Assembly (NCBI GenBank): GCA_035605695.1
Contig: DATNGZ010000050.1
Span: forward strand, 1 to 64,000
DNA length: 64,000 nucleotides
Reading direction: 5' to 3'
DNA from: VRUE01 sp035605695
GTDB taxonomy: Bacteria; Actinomycetota; Thermoleophilia; Solirubrobacterales; 70-9
Part shown: in pieces, positions 32,481 through 40,253 of the stretch
Position numbering within the stretch: the first letter of the stretch is position 1
How the letters are laid out: each line of letters begins with the position of its first letter
Notes under the pieces: model-generated
Told to the model about the DNA's origin: nothing
Database searches by the model: none
Seen by the model: only the letters and a program-made list of their open reading frames with translations
Made by a program: the position numbers and the translations under genes

Positions 32481-33688
32481 CCTGTCCCGGCGCCGCCGAC
32501 AGGCCCGGACGGCTCGGTGCCTTTGGCGCCTTCCTCGGTTTCGCCACCACCGACGGCTTTGCCGTTGACGACCTTGACGAAGCTCATCCAGTCGCTGTAC
32601 GTCCCGAGCGCGGCCTCGAGCTGGTCGCCGCGGGCTTTGGTAACGCCGCCGGTTCCGTAAAGCTTTGCCCAGATGATCCGGGGGGAGACCCCGCGCTGGG
32701 TGGTCACGACCTTCTTCAGCGAGCCGTCGAGGTAGCTGCCCAGCTTCGAGCTGATTTCGGACCCCGAGAATTTGAGCGTCCAGTCGTGCAGCGGGCAGTA
32801 GTAGTCGTAGGGGTCGGGGACGCCGACGAGGTAGGGGATCGAGGGGCCGAAGAAGACGTTCTGGACGCTCTCGGTGTGGCCGCCCGAGCAGGCGGAGAAA
32901 TAGGTTTCGGCGATGTTGCCGCCGTACATCAGGACCTGGCCGCGGGTCGCGTCGGCCGCGGCGTTGGTCGTGGCCGTCTCGCTGGCGAGGCCCTCGTAGA
33001 CCTGGCTGCGGGTGTCGTTGTAGAGGCCGAAGCCGTTGCCGCCGACGCTGACGCTGAGGGCGAAGGAGCGGGCCGCCACCGCCTGGGCTTCCAGCGCCGC
33101 CGCGGGCCAGGAGGGCGGCGACTCGTTCGGAATCACTCCCTTCACGTATTGGTCGACGGGCAGCGCGTTGATCACGTTGAGCGCGCCGGCGTCGCTGGCG
33201 GTCGGCACTACCTCGAGCGCGCCGCGGTAGTCGCCGATGCCGGCGATCGCGACGCGCCCATGGCCGGCGGCGCGCAGCTTGCCGTCGCAGTCGGCTATCG
33301 GCGCCCCGGCGGCGCTGCGCAGCTTGACGCTGGAGCCGGCCCGGTGTGCCCCATAGGTGCGGCTTGGGTCGAGCGCTTGCCCGCAGGCGCTGGTGGCGCC
33401 GCTGAAGCCGACGTCACTGCCTGAGATATCGAGCAGGACGCGGACAATCCGCACCCCGTCGACCTGTCCGACGCTCGTTCCCGAGTAATAGTGGCCGAGG
33501 ATGAAGCGGTAGTCCTTGCCGTGCTTGGCGTAGCCGTAGGCGCCGTACTGGCTCAGGCCGACACCGTGGCCGAAGCCGTGCCCCTTGACCAGCCAGGAGA
33601 CGCTCGCGCCGGCCGCGGGCGCGAGGGCAAGGACGGCCACGACGGTGATGAGAAAGGCTCGAAGGGCTGTGCGCGGGATAGCAGACAT
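32477..33688 (-). CDS. Secreted SpoIID/LytB-domain protein
   Basis: A signal peptide (ALRAFLITVVAVLALAPAAGA) precedes a segment rich in Gly/His (GHGFGHGVGLSQYGAYGYA) and the SpoIID/LytB domain with VDQYVKGVIPNESPPSWPA, LEAQAVAARSFALS and YFSACSGGHTESVQNVF. SpoIID-type proteins are lytic transglycosylases that cut denuded peptidoglycan. In a non-sporulating actinobacterium it probably acts in wall remodelling. The ATG at 33688 is preferred over a TTG at 33700. It converges with the preceding gene, and the stops overlap. Confidence 0.87.
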   Translation of the reverse strand: MSAIPRTALRAFLITVVAVLALAPAAGASVSWLVKGHGFGHGVGLSQYGAYGYAKHGKDYRFILGHYYSGTSVGQVDGVRIVRVLLDISGSDVGFSGATSACGQALDPSRTYGAHRAGSSVKLRSAAGAPIADCDGKLRAAGHGRVAIAGIGDYRGALEVVPTASDAGALNVINALPVDQYVKGVIPNESPPSWPAAALEAQAVAARSFALSVSVGGNGFGLYNDTRSQVYEGLASETATTNAAADATRGQVLMYGGNIAETYFSACSGGHTESVQNVFFGPSIPYLVGVPDPYDYYCPLHDWTLKFSGSEISSKLGSYLDGSLKKVVTTQRGVSPRIIWAKLYGTGGVTKARGDQLEAALGTYSDWMSFVKVVNGKAVGGGETEEGAKGTEPSGPVGGAGTG

Positions 33689-33767
33689 CTCTCGGATCAA
33701 CAGATTCGCCTTGCGCGAGTCGCGGCCTGCTCTAGGCTGAAATCAAGCGACCAAAAGGAGTCCAGGC

Positions 33768-35210
33768 ATGGCAACGCAGACGGTGAAGGCGGTCGATCAC
33801 AAGCTCCTCGCCGCGGGCGAGTGGATCGAGACCGGCGAGTGGGGAGAGGTGCGCAGCCCCTACGATGGGACCACCGTCGGCCGGGTCGCCGAAGGCGACG
33901 CAGCGCTGGTCGACCGCGCCGCCAAAGCCGCGCAGGAGGCCTTCGAGTCAGCCGCCTTTCCCCAGCACGACCGCGCCGCCGTGCTCGACCGCGCCGCCCA
34001 CCTGGTCGGCGAGCGGACCGAGGAGTTGGCGCTGACGATCGCCGCCGAGGCCGGCAAGCCGCTGAAGACGGCCACGGTCGAGGCCGAACGCTGCGTCGAC
34101 ACCTTGACCTTCTCGGCGACCGAGGCGCGCAAGCTGACCGGCGGCACGGTGCCGATGGAGGCCTCGCCGGCAGGGGCCGGCAAGCTCGGCGTGATGCTGC
34201 GCGTGCCCTTCGGGGTGGTAGGCGCGATCAGTCCCTTCAACTTCCCGCTCAACTTGGTCGCCCACAAGCTCGGCCCAGCGATCGCCGCCGGCAACGCGGT
34301 CGTGCTCAAGCCGGCCGGGCAGACGCCGATCTCGGCTCTGAAGCTGGCGCAGATCCTCAGCGAGGCGGGGTTGCCCGACGGCTGGCTCAGCGTCATCCCC
34401 GGGCCCGGTTCGGAGGTCGGCAACGCGATCGTCGAGCACGAGCTGACCCGCGCGCTCAGCTTCACCGGTTCGGCCGGGGTCGGCTGGGGGATCCGCAGCA
34501 AAGTCCCGCACAAGAAGGTCAACCTCGAGCTCGGCTCCAACGCGCCGCTGGTCGTCCACGCCGACGGCGACTGGGAGACGGCGGCCGACAAGGCTCAGAT
34601 CCACGCTTTCTCCCACGCCGGTCAGAGCTGCATCTCGATCCAGCGGATGCTGATCCACGAGCAGATCGCCGATGCCTTCACCGCGCGCCTGATCGCCAAC
34701 GTCGAGAAGCTGACCGTCGGCGATCCGCTTGACCCGGATACCGATGTCGGTCCGCTGATCACCGGCGAGGACCGCGATCGGGTCAAGCAGTGGATCGACG
34801 ACGCGGTCGGCGCCGGCGCCGAGCTGCTTTGCGGCGGCGAGCTGGCCGACGAGGGCCGCTGCCTGGCGCCGACCCTGCTCGGCGCCCCGCCTCGCGACGC
34901 CAAGGTCTGGTGCGAGGAGATCTTCGGCCCGGTGGCGACGATCGACCGCTTTACGGACTTCGGCGCGGCGCTGCAGTCGGCCAATGACTCGAAGTTCGGC
35001 CTGCAGGCCGGCGTCTTCACCAGCGATATCGGCCGCGGCCTCGAGGCGGCCCGCACCCTTGAGTTCGGCGGCGTCCTGATCAATGAGGTGCCGACCTTCC
35101 GCGCCGACCAGATGCCCTACGGCGGCGTCAAGGACTCGGGCAACACTCGCGAGGGCCCAGCCTTCGCCGTGCAGGAGCTGACCGAGGAGCGCTTCATCAC
35201 GCTCCAGTAG
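33768..35210 (+). CDS. Aldehyde dehydrogenase family protein (second copy)
   Basis: A 480-residue NAD(P)-dependent dehydrogenase with PFGVVGAISPFNFPLNLV, catalytic Glu in KVNLELGSNAPLVVHAD, catalytic Cys in FSHAGQSCISIQRMLI, and CEEIFGPVATIDRF. It is shorter than the enzyme at 21323 and distinct from it (LGSNA rather than LGGKD around the Glu), so the two probably have different substrates. A good ribosome site AAAGGAG precedes the ATG at 33768. No obvious partner gene is adjacent. Confidence 0.9.
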   Translation: MATQTVKAVDHKLLAAGEWIETGEWGEVRSPYDGTTVGRVAEGDAALVDRAAKAAQEAFESAAFPQHDRAAVLDRAAHLVGERTEELALTIAAEAGKPLKTATVEAERCVDTLTFSATEARKLTGGTVPMEASPAGAGKLGVMLRVPFGVVGAISPFNFPLNLVAHKLGPAIAAGNAVVLKPAGQTPISALKLAQILSEAGLPDGWLSVIPGPGSEVGNAIVEHELTRALSFTGSAGVGWGIRSKVPHKKVNLELGSNAPLVVHADGDWETAADKAQIHAFSHAGQSCISIQRMLIHEQIADAFTARLIANVEKLTVGDPLDPDTDVGPLITGEDRDRVKQWIDDAVGAGAELLCGGELADEGRCLAPTLLGAPPRDAKVWCEEIFGPVATIDRFTDFGAALQSANDSKFGLQAGVFTSDIGRGLEAARTLEFGGVLINEVPTFRADQMPYGGVKDSGNTREGPAFAVQELTEERFITLQ

Positions 35211-35276
35211 TTCAACTCTCCAGTAGTAAAAATTGGGTACCCTCTCTCCAATCCAGCGAGCAAAGGGAGAGACGAG

Positions 35277-37154
35277 ATGAAGCTGCGCGGAGTATTGGCC
35301 CGAGCGGGTGCCGCCCTGGGAGTCCTTGCGATGTCCTTGGCAATGGCCGCCGCGGGCAGCGCGGCCGTATCGGATACGGAAGGGCAGACGACGCTTGAAC
35401 AGCGGGTCGTCCCGGCCGCGTCCGGTGCTTATCGCTTCCTTCAGCTCGGCGAAGGCGAGCCCTACACGGTGCGCGAAGAACTGGCCAGCGCTAACCCGAG
35501 CCGGACTGAAACCCGCACCTCGCTTTCTTACTTCGGCCAGCTCTCGGACTTCCAGCTTGCCGACGAGGAGTCGCCCGCGCGGCTCGAGATCATCGACCCA
35601 CTCTCGACCCCACTGAACCTTCCCTTCGGCGCGGCCTGGCGCCCCTGGGAGGCGCTCGAGCCCCAGATCGATGACTCGATGATCCGCCAGATGGACCAGT
35701 TCGCGACAGCCGCCCCGGTCGCCGACGGCAGCGGCTCGCACCCGCCGATGGACTTCACGATCGACACCGGTGACTCCGCCGACAACCAGCAGCTCAACGA
35801 GACGGAATGGGTGCGGACCCTGCTCGAGGGTGGCACGCTGAACCCCAACAGCGGCGTCGACAAGAAAAAATATTCGAACCTGCTCTGCCCGAACCTGCTG
35901 GTGCCAGGCGCCGCCGAGGCCGCCCGCTACACCGGCGTACAGGATTACAACGACTACTTCGAGGGCATCTTCCCGGAGTTCTACGACCCCAACAGCCCGG
36001 CCGGACCGCACGCCGCCTGGCCCAAATACCCGGGGCTGATGGACAAGGCGCAGCAGCCCTTCACCGCCGCCGGGCTCGACGTTCCCTCTTACGTCGCCTT
36101 CGGCAACCACGACGCGCTGGTGCAGGGCAACGCCGCGGCGAATGCCGCTTTTGAGCAGGTCGCGACGGGCTGCCTGAAGCCGATCGGGCCGGTGCCGAAC
36201 CCCGAAAACGCCCCGGCGCTGCTGAGCTCGCTACTCAACCCGACGAACCTGCTTACCACCCTGCTGACCAACCCCAAAAACCTGATCATCGTGCCGGGCG
36301 ACCCGAAGCGCCAGTCGGTCTCCAAGAAGCAATACAAGGACGTCTTCAAGACCGGCAGCCAGGCCGACGGACACGGTTTCGACTACATCGAAGCGGCGCA
36401 GGAAACGGCCTCGAAAGGCGCCGCCGGCTACTACTCCTGGAGCCCAGAGCCGGGGATGCGGTTCATCGCCCTCGACACAGTCGCCGAGGCCGGCACGATC
36501 GTCACCCCGACCGGTCACTTCACCGCCGACGGCAACATCGACGATCCCCAGTTCAAATGGCTGAAAGGACAGCTGGAAGCGGCGACCGCGGCTAAAGAAC
36601 TGGTCGTGCTCTTCAGCCACCACGCGCCGGAGAGCCTCACCGCCGACGCCGCCGACGAGCTGGCGCCGCCGTGCCTGCTCAACGATGCCCACGGCCATGA
36701 CATCAACCCCGGCTGCGACCTCGACCCGCGCAACTCTCAGCCGATCCACCTCGAGGCCGACACGGTCGAACTCCTGCACAAATTCCCCAACGTGATCGCC
36801 TGGGTCGCCGGTCACTCGCACATCAACGTCGTCGATCCCTTCCCCAATCCCAGCGGGCCGGGCGGCTTCTGGAGCATCCGCGTCGCCGCTGAGGCCGATT
36901 GGCCGCAGCAAAGCCGCCTGCTCCAGGTCTTCGACAACCACGACGGCACGCTCTCGATCTTCGGCACGATCGTCGACCACGTCGGCCAGTCGGTCGCTCC
37001 GCCTCCTGGAACGGCCGCAAGCGGCATGGATCTAAACGACCTCGCCTCGGTCGGCAGGACCATGAGCTTCAACGACCTCCAGTCCGGAGCTCCCGAAGGA
37101 GAAGGGGAAGCTCAAGACCGCAACGTGGAGCTCCTCGTCCCGGACCCCCGTTAG
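35277..37154 (+). CDS. Secreted metallophosphoesterase
   Basis: The 625-residue exported protein has a signal peptide (GAALGVLAMSLAMAAAGSAA) and a calcineurin-type dimetal phosphoesterase core: SYFGQLSDFQLADEE, FTIDTGDSADNQQ, VAFGNHDALVQG, VLFSHHAPESL and WVAGHSHINVV. It looks like the actinobacterial secreted metallophosphoesterase family with an inserted domain between the GDxxD and GNHD motifs. A role in scavenging phosphate outside the cell is plausible. Ribosome site AAGGGAGAG precedes the ATG. A perfect 29-bp inverted repeat follows 20 nt after the stop. Confidence 0.86.
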   Translation: MKLRGVLARAGAALGVLAMSLAMAAAGSAAVSDTEGQTTLEQRVVPAASGAYRFLQLGEGEPYTVREELASANPSRTETRTSLSYFGQLSDFQLADEESPARLEIIDPLSTPLNLPFGAAWRPWEALEPQIDDSMIRQMDQFATAAPVADGSGSHPPMDFTIDTGDSADNQQLNETEWVRTLLEGGTLNPNSGVDKKKYSNLLCPNLLVPGAAEAARYTGVQDYNDYFEGIFPEFYDPNSPAGPHAAWPKYPGLMDKAQQPFTAAGLDVPSYVAFGNHDALVQGNAAANAAFEQVATGCLKPIGPVPNPENAPALLSSLLNPTNLLTTLLTNPKNLIIVPGDPKRQSVSKKQYKDVFKTGSQADGHGFDYIEAAQETASKGAAGYYSWSPEPGMRFIALDTVAEAGTIVTPTGHFTADGNIDDPQFKWLKGQLEAATAAKELVVLFSHHAPESLTADAADELAPPCLLNDAHGHDINPGCDLDPRNSQPIHLEADTVELLHKFPNVIAWVAGHSHINVVDPFPNPSGPGGFWSIRVAAEADWPQQSRLLQVFDNHDGTLSIFGTIVDHVGQSVAPPPGTAASGMDLNDLASVGRTMSFNDLQSGAPEGEGEAQDRNVELLVPDPR

Positions 37155-37173
37155 GACAAGGCCGTATTGGGAA

Positions 37174-37255
37174 GGGAGGCGGGGAGGCCCCTCCCAGGAC
37201 ACTCAACCGCGAGCCATAGGCGAGCGGTGTCCTGGGAGGGGCCTCCCCGCCTCCC
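37174..37255. terminator. Perfect 29-bp inverted repeat between convergent genes
   Basis: Arms 37174-37202 and 37227-37255 are perfect complements (GGGAGGCGGGGAGGCCCCTC is the start) around a 24-nt loop. The hairpin fills the space between the phosphoesterase stop and the fumC stop; the second arm ends 1 nt before the fumC stop codon. It can terminate both transcripts and belongs to the private-palindrome group. Confidence 0.75.
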
Positions 37256-37256
37256 C

Positions 37257-38585
37257 CTACTCATGTGGTCGAGCCATCCGCCGGTGGTCCAGCGCCTCCT
37301 CGAGCACCGCCGGCTCAACTCCTTGCTCGAGCGCGACCTCCCTCAGCGAGCGCCCCGACTCCGCCGCCACCTTGACGATGTCGGCGGCGCGGTCGTAGCC
37401 GATGTGGGGATTGAGCGCGGTCGCCGTGGCCAGGGTCGCCTCGGCGTGGCGCGTCGTCATCTCCTCGTTGGCCTCGATCCCGGCGACGCACTTCTCACCC
37501 AGCAGGCGCGAGGCGGAGGCGAGCAGCTTGATCGAGTCGAGCAGGTTGCGGGCGATCAGCGGCACCCGCACGTTGAGCTCGAACTGGCCCTGGCTGCCGG
37601 CGACGGTGATCGCGGCGTCGTTGCCGATCACCTGGGCGGCGACCTGGATCACGACCTCGGGGATCACCGGGTTGACCTTGCCCGGCATGATCGAGGAGCC
37701 CTTCTGCAGCTCCGGTAGGCGTAGCTCGGCGAGGCCGGCGCGCGGGCCCGAGCCCATCAGGGCAAGGTCATTGGCGATCTTGTTGAGCGAGACCGCGTAG
37801 ACCTTGAGCGCGCCGGAGAGCTCGACCAGCGAGTCGCGGTTGCCCTGCGCCTCGAAGGGATCAAGCGGCTCGGAGATCTCCAGGCCGGTCTCGCCGGCGA
37901 GCTTTGCCCGCACCTTGGCGGCGAACTCGGGGTGGGTGTTGAGGCCGGTCCCGGTGGCGGTGCCACCGAGCGGGATCTGGCCGACCCGGCGCAGCGTCGC
38001 CTCAATCCGCTGCACGCCGAGGCGGACCTGCGCGGTGTAGCCGCCGAACTCCTGGCCGAGGGTGACTGGGACCGCGTCCATCAGGTGGGTGCGGCCGGCC
38101 TTGACCACGTCAGCGAACTGCGTCGCCTTGGCCTCCAACGCCGCCTCGAGACCGCCCATCGCCGGCAGCAAGTCGTGGGTGACCTCGGCCAGCGCCGCCA
38201 GGTGCACGGCGGAGGGGAAGACGTCATTCGAGGACTGGCCCATGTTGACGTGGTCGTTGGCGTGGACCCCCTCGCCGGCGAGCTTGGCGATCACCTCGTT
38301 GGCGTTCATGTTCGAGGAGGTGCCGGAGCCGGTCTGGAAGACGTCGACCGGGAACTGGTCGTCGTGTTCGCCGGCGGCGATCGCGTCGCCGGCGGTGGCG
38401 ATCTTCTCGGCGAGGTCCTTGTCGAGGCCGCCGAGCTCGCCGTTGACCGAGGCGGCGGCGCCCTTCAGCCGGCCAAGCCAGCGGACGACGGGAACCGGGA
38501 CGCGCTCGCCCGAAACCGGAAAGTTGTCGACGGCCTTGGTGGTCTCGCCACCCCAGAGCTGCTCAGTCAAAGTCGTTGCCTCCAT
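37257..38585 (-). CDS. fumC: Class II fumarate hydratase
   Basis: FumC is the iron-independent fumarase of the TCA cycle. The 442-residue protein shows QTGSGTSSNMNANEVIA, VNMGQSSNDVFPSAVHLAAL, GRTHLMDAVPVTLGQE and the superfamily signature KGSSIMPGKVNPVIPEV. Start ATG at 38585; a GTG-like upstream extension lacks similarity. The leader on the same strand contains a cobalamin riboswitch 174 nt upstream, with a 27-codon reading frame between them, so fumC may be B12-responsive. That link is inferred from position. Confidence 0.92.
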   Translation of the reverse strand: MEATTLTEQLWGGETTKAVDNFPVSGERVPVPVVRWLGRLKGAAASVNGELGGLDKDLAEKIATAGDAIAAGEHDDQFPVDVFQTGSGTSSNMNANEVIAKLAGEGVHANDHVNMGQSSNDVFPSAVHLAALAEVTHDLLPAMGGLEAALEAKATQFADVVKAGRTHLMDAVPVTLGQEFGGYTAQVRLGVQRIEATLRRVGQIPLGGTATGTGLNTHPEFAAKVRAKLAGETGLEISEPLDPFEAQGNRDSLVELSGALKVYAVSLNKIANDLALMGSGPRAGLAELRLPELQKGSSIMPGKVNPVIPEVVIQVAAQVIGNDAAITVAGSQGQFELNVRVPLIARNLLDSIKLLASASRLLGEKCVAGIEANEEMTTRHAEATLATATALNPHIGYDRAADIVKVAAESGRSLREVALEQGVEPAVLEEALDHRRMARPHE

Positions 38586-38610
38586 CGAAGTCGTGGTCGC
38601 CCCAGGGTAT

Positions 38611-38694
38611 TCAGCCGGGCCCACCGCTGGCGTTCCAGCCAAGCAGCTTTGTCTTCGTCGTCAGCCCATCGGGGGAATGCTCCGTGGCGTTCAT
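38611..38694 (-). CDS. 27-codon reading frame downstream of the cobalamin riboswitch
   Basis: An ATG at 38694 opens MNATEHSPDGLTTKTKLLGW and ends after 27 codons at a TGA (38611-38613), 25 nt before fumC. It has no membrane segment, so it is not a CbtB-type cobalt transporter subunit. It may be a leader peptide, a remnant of a lost B12-regulated gene, or chance. No strong ribosome site precedes it. Confidence 0.3.
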   Translation of the reverse strand: MNATEHSPDGLTTKTKLLGWNASGGPG

Positions 38695-38728
38695 CGCGCA
38701 CAATCCGTGTCGAGTGAGCCGGCCGCCT

Positions 38729-38756
38729 AGTCGCGAGGCGAACCTCCCTTACGACT
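38729..38756 (-). promoter_or_regulatory. Hairpin just after the cobalamin riboswitch
   Basis: On the minus strand AGTCG pairs with CGACT and inside it GAGG-TTCG-CCTC forms a UUCG-type tetraloop stem. It starts 2 nt after the riboswitch P1 and contains GGGAGG. It is a candidate expression platform, a terminator or a sequestered ribosome site, though no U-run follows. Confidence 0.45.
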
Positions 38757-38758
38757 CT

Positions 38759-38926
38759 CGGCCGGATATTCGGGCTCGGGATCGTCCTCCCTGACCACCC
38801 TTCCCGGACCTCAATCAGGTCCAGTGGGGCTATCGGTCAGTCGTGCACCCACACCGCTTCGCGTCAGCCCCCGATTCACACCGGAGTTCCCCGCGCCATG
38901 AGTCGGCGCCACGCTAACACGGGCCG
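38759..38926 (-). promoter_or_regulatory. Cobalamin (adenosylcobalamin-type) riboswitch
   Basis: The minus strand reads the B12-aptamer landmarks in order: GGGGAACTCCGGTGTGAATC (P3 and flanking), GGGGCTGACGCGAAGCGGTG (matches the GCTGACGCGCAGCGGT of classical btuB leaders), CCACTGGACC ... GGTCCGGGAAGG, and the closing CCCGAGCCCGAATATCCGGC. P1 can pair CGGCC (38922-38926) with GGCCG (38759-38763). It lies in the 351-nt gene-free stretch between a lipoprotein gene and fumC, and points towards fumC. Aptamer identity is well supported; the controlled gene is not. Confidence 0.85.
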
Positions 38927-38936
38927 CGCAGGCGGC

Positions 38937-39416
38937 TCAGCCGCGGGCTCGACCGGCGTCGAAGCCTTCGCGGTAGGTGCTGAGAAAGACGGCCGGCAGC
39001 GGGCGGTTGTCGGGGCTGTAGCGGGCGGCAGCGGCGAGGCGGCGGATCAGGTCGGCGTGAATTCCGTTGGTGCTATCGGCGCCTCGTTCCGCGGCGCCGA
39101 GGAGGTAGCCGAGCTGCAGGTTGGCATCGTTCCCCGGTTCGCTCCGCGCTTCGGCGTTGAGCCTGATCGCCGCCGTGACCATCGTCGTGCCGACGGTCGC
39201 GAGGTCGCCGGCCTGTTGGTTCTCGGCCAGGCATTCGCTGATCAGTGCCTCTCCGCGCAGCTTGACGACGCCCGGGGCTTTTGCCAGGGCCTTGAGGTAG
39301 GCGCCCGTCCCTTCCAGGCAGGCGACCGGCGTCGAGTCGCTTGGTTTGCCGCAGCCGACCACCGCAAGGAGGAGACCGGTGACCAGGATCGCGATCAACT
39401 TGCGCATCGGCGCCAT
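38937..39416 (-). CDS. Putative lipoprotein of unknown function
   Basis: The 159-residue product has a lipoprotein signal: basic start, LIAILVTGLLLAVVGC with the lipobox Cys, then a soluble helical domain with two further Cys residues (VACLEGTGAYL and LISECLAENQQ). It is probably anchored outside the cytoplasmic membrane. Two in-frame ATGs (39416 and 39407) are possible starts; both give the same lipobox. It ends just upstream of the cobalamin riboswitch. No function is recognised. Confidence 0.65.
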   Translation of the reverse strand: MAPMRKLIAILVTGLLLAVVGCGKPSDSTPVACLEGTGAYLKALAKAPGVVKLRGEALISECLAENQQAGDLATVGTTMVTAAIRLNAEARSEPGNDANLQLGYLLGAAERGADSTNGIHADLIRRLAAAARYSPDNRPLPAVFLSTYREGFDAGRARG

Positions 39417-39449
39417 CCTAAGACCGGAGCGCCCAGCCTCGGCAGGTGC

Positions 39450-39484
39450 AACGTTTTGTCTCTCTATACGGGGGAGAAAACGTT
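39450..39484 (-). terminator. AACGTTTT hairpin upstream of the lipoprotein gene
   Basis: AACGTTTT (39450-39457) pairs with AAAACGTT (39477-39484), extended by CTC/GAG. On the minus strand the stem ends in ACGTT after a GC-poor stretch. It lies 14 nt after the stop of the peptidase gene and before the lipoprotein start, so it may end the peptidase transcript. Confidence 0.5.
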
Positions 39485-39487
39485 ACG

Positions 39488-39510
39488 CCGCGGCGAGTTA
39501 GTCGCCGCGG
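39488..39510 (-). repeat. 9-bp inverted repeat around the peptidase stop codon
   Basis: CCGCGGCGA (39488-39496) and TCGCCGCGG (39502-39510) are perfect complements with a 5-nt loop that contains the TAA stop of the peptidase gene (39498-39500). It is another case of a stop codon lying within a hairpin. Confidence 0.55.
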
Positions 39511-40184
39511 GGAGAAAGGCCGCCCGAGCGGACGCTTGAGATGCCGCCGGAGGGACCCGGCGGCGGCTTTGGCGGCGATTTGGGACGGGGGTGGCGCGGC
39601 TGGCGCGGCGTGACGCTGCCGGTGGGGAAGACTTCAACCCATTCGGCGAGTTCGTATCGGAGCGCCGGGGCGTGGTTCCAGGAGAGGTGGAGGTGATTGC
39701 CGCAGCCGTGGCCGGCGTCGCCGTCGTAGCCGATCCAGCGGAAGGGCAGGGCTGGTTTGTTCTGGACCGGCTCTGCCCAGAGGGCCAGCCGCGTGATCCC
39801 GGCCCAGGTGGCGTCGCATTTGCCGCTGGTGCCGTTCAGCGGCACGACGTCGACGGCGAGGCCGTTGTAATGGTCCGACCCCCTGACGTGGCAGTTGTTG
39901 CAGCCGACGTGTTCGCCGTTGGGCAGCGGGCCGGAGTAGCCGTCGGTGACGTAGATCGAGAAGTGCTGGGCGAGCCAGCGCAGGTCAGGGACAATCCGGC
40001 TGTCGACCATGTCGTCTTCTTCGTGCGGGATCGCCGCCGGGATCGGCACGATTTCACCGGGAACTTCAACGATGCGGGTGGATGTCGGCCCGGCGCTCGA
40101 AGAAGCCGCCGCCATCAAGCCGAGCGCCAGTACCGCTGCCAGCGTGAGCAGGGCCCGACCGATTTTCTCCGCTGCCGTTGTCAT
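39498..40184 (-). CDS. Secreted M15-like (VanY/D-Ala-D-Ala type) peptidase
   Basis: The 228-residue product has a signal peptide (LLTLAAVLALGLMAAASSSA) and an M15/LAS-type metal site: VRGSDHYNGLAVDVVPLNG supplies the SxHxxGxAxD pattern and GHGCGNHLHLSWNH the HxH motif. Such enzymes cut peptide stems of peptidoglycan. Paired cysteines (CNNCHVRG) are unusual so close to the zinc site. A Pro/Lys-rich tail may contact the wall. The ATG at 40184 is chosen; one at 40196 is also possible. Confidence 0.75.
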   Translation of the reverse strand: MTTAAEKIGRALLTLAAVLALGLMAAASSSAGPTSTRIVEVPGEIVPIPAAIPHEEDDMVDSRIVPDLRWLAQHFSIYVTDGYSGPLPNGEHVGCNNCHVRGSDHYNGLAVDVVPLNGTSGKCDATWAGITRLALWAEPVQNKPALPFRWIGYDGDAGHGCGNHLHLSWNHAPALRYELAEWVEVFPTGSVTPRQPRHPRPKSPPKPPPGPSGGISSVRSGGLSPRGD

Positions 40185-40253
40185 CGCTCTTCCCATCGGA
40201 CCGATGAGGGGTCCACTTGAGAACCGCAAGGCACCGGTAGGGTTGCGGCCGGG

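Noticed and set aside
33948..36110. A 720-codon minus-strand frame opposite the second aldehyde dehydrogenase and the phosphoesterase
   Set aside because: Both sense genes have full catalytic motifs; the antisense frame is a codon-bias artefact.
39450..39484. A fifth, degenerate copy of the palindromic element (shared AACGTTTTGT)
   Set aside because: Only about ten bases match; the GGCGTCAGCAGG core and the GTAGG foot are missing, so it is treated as a simple hairpin.
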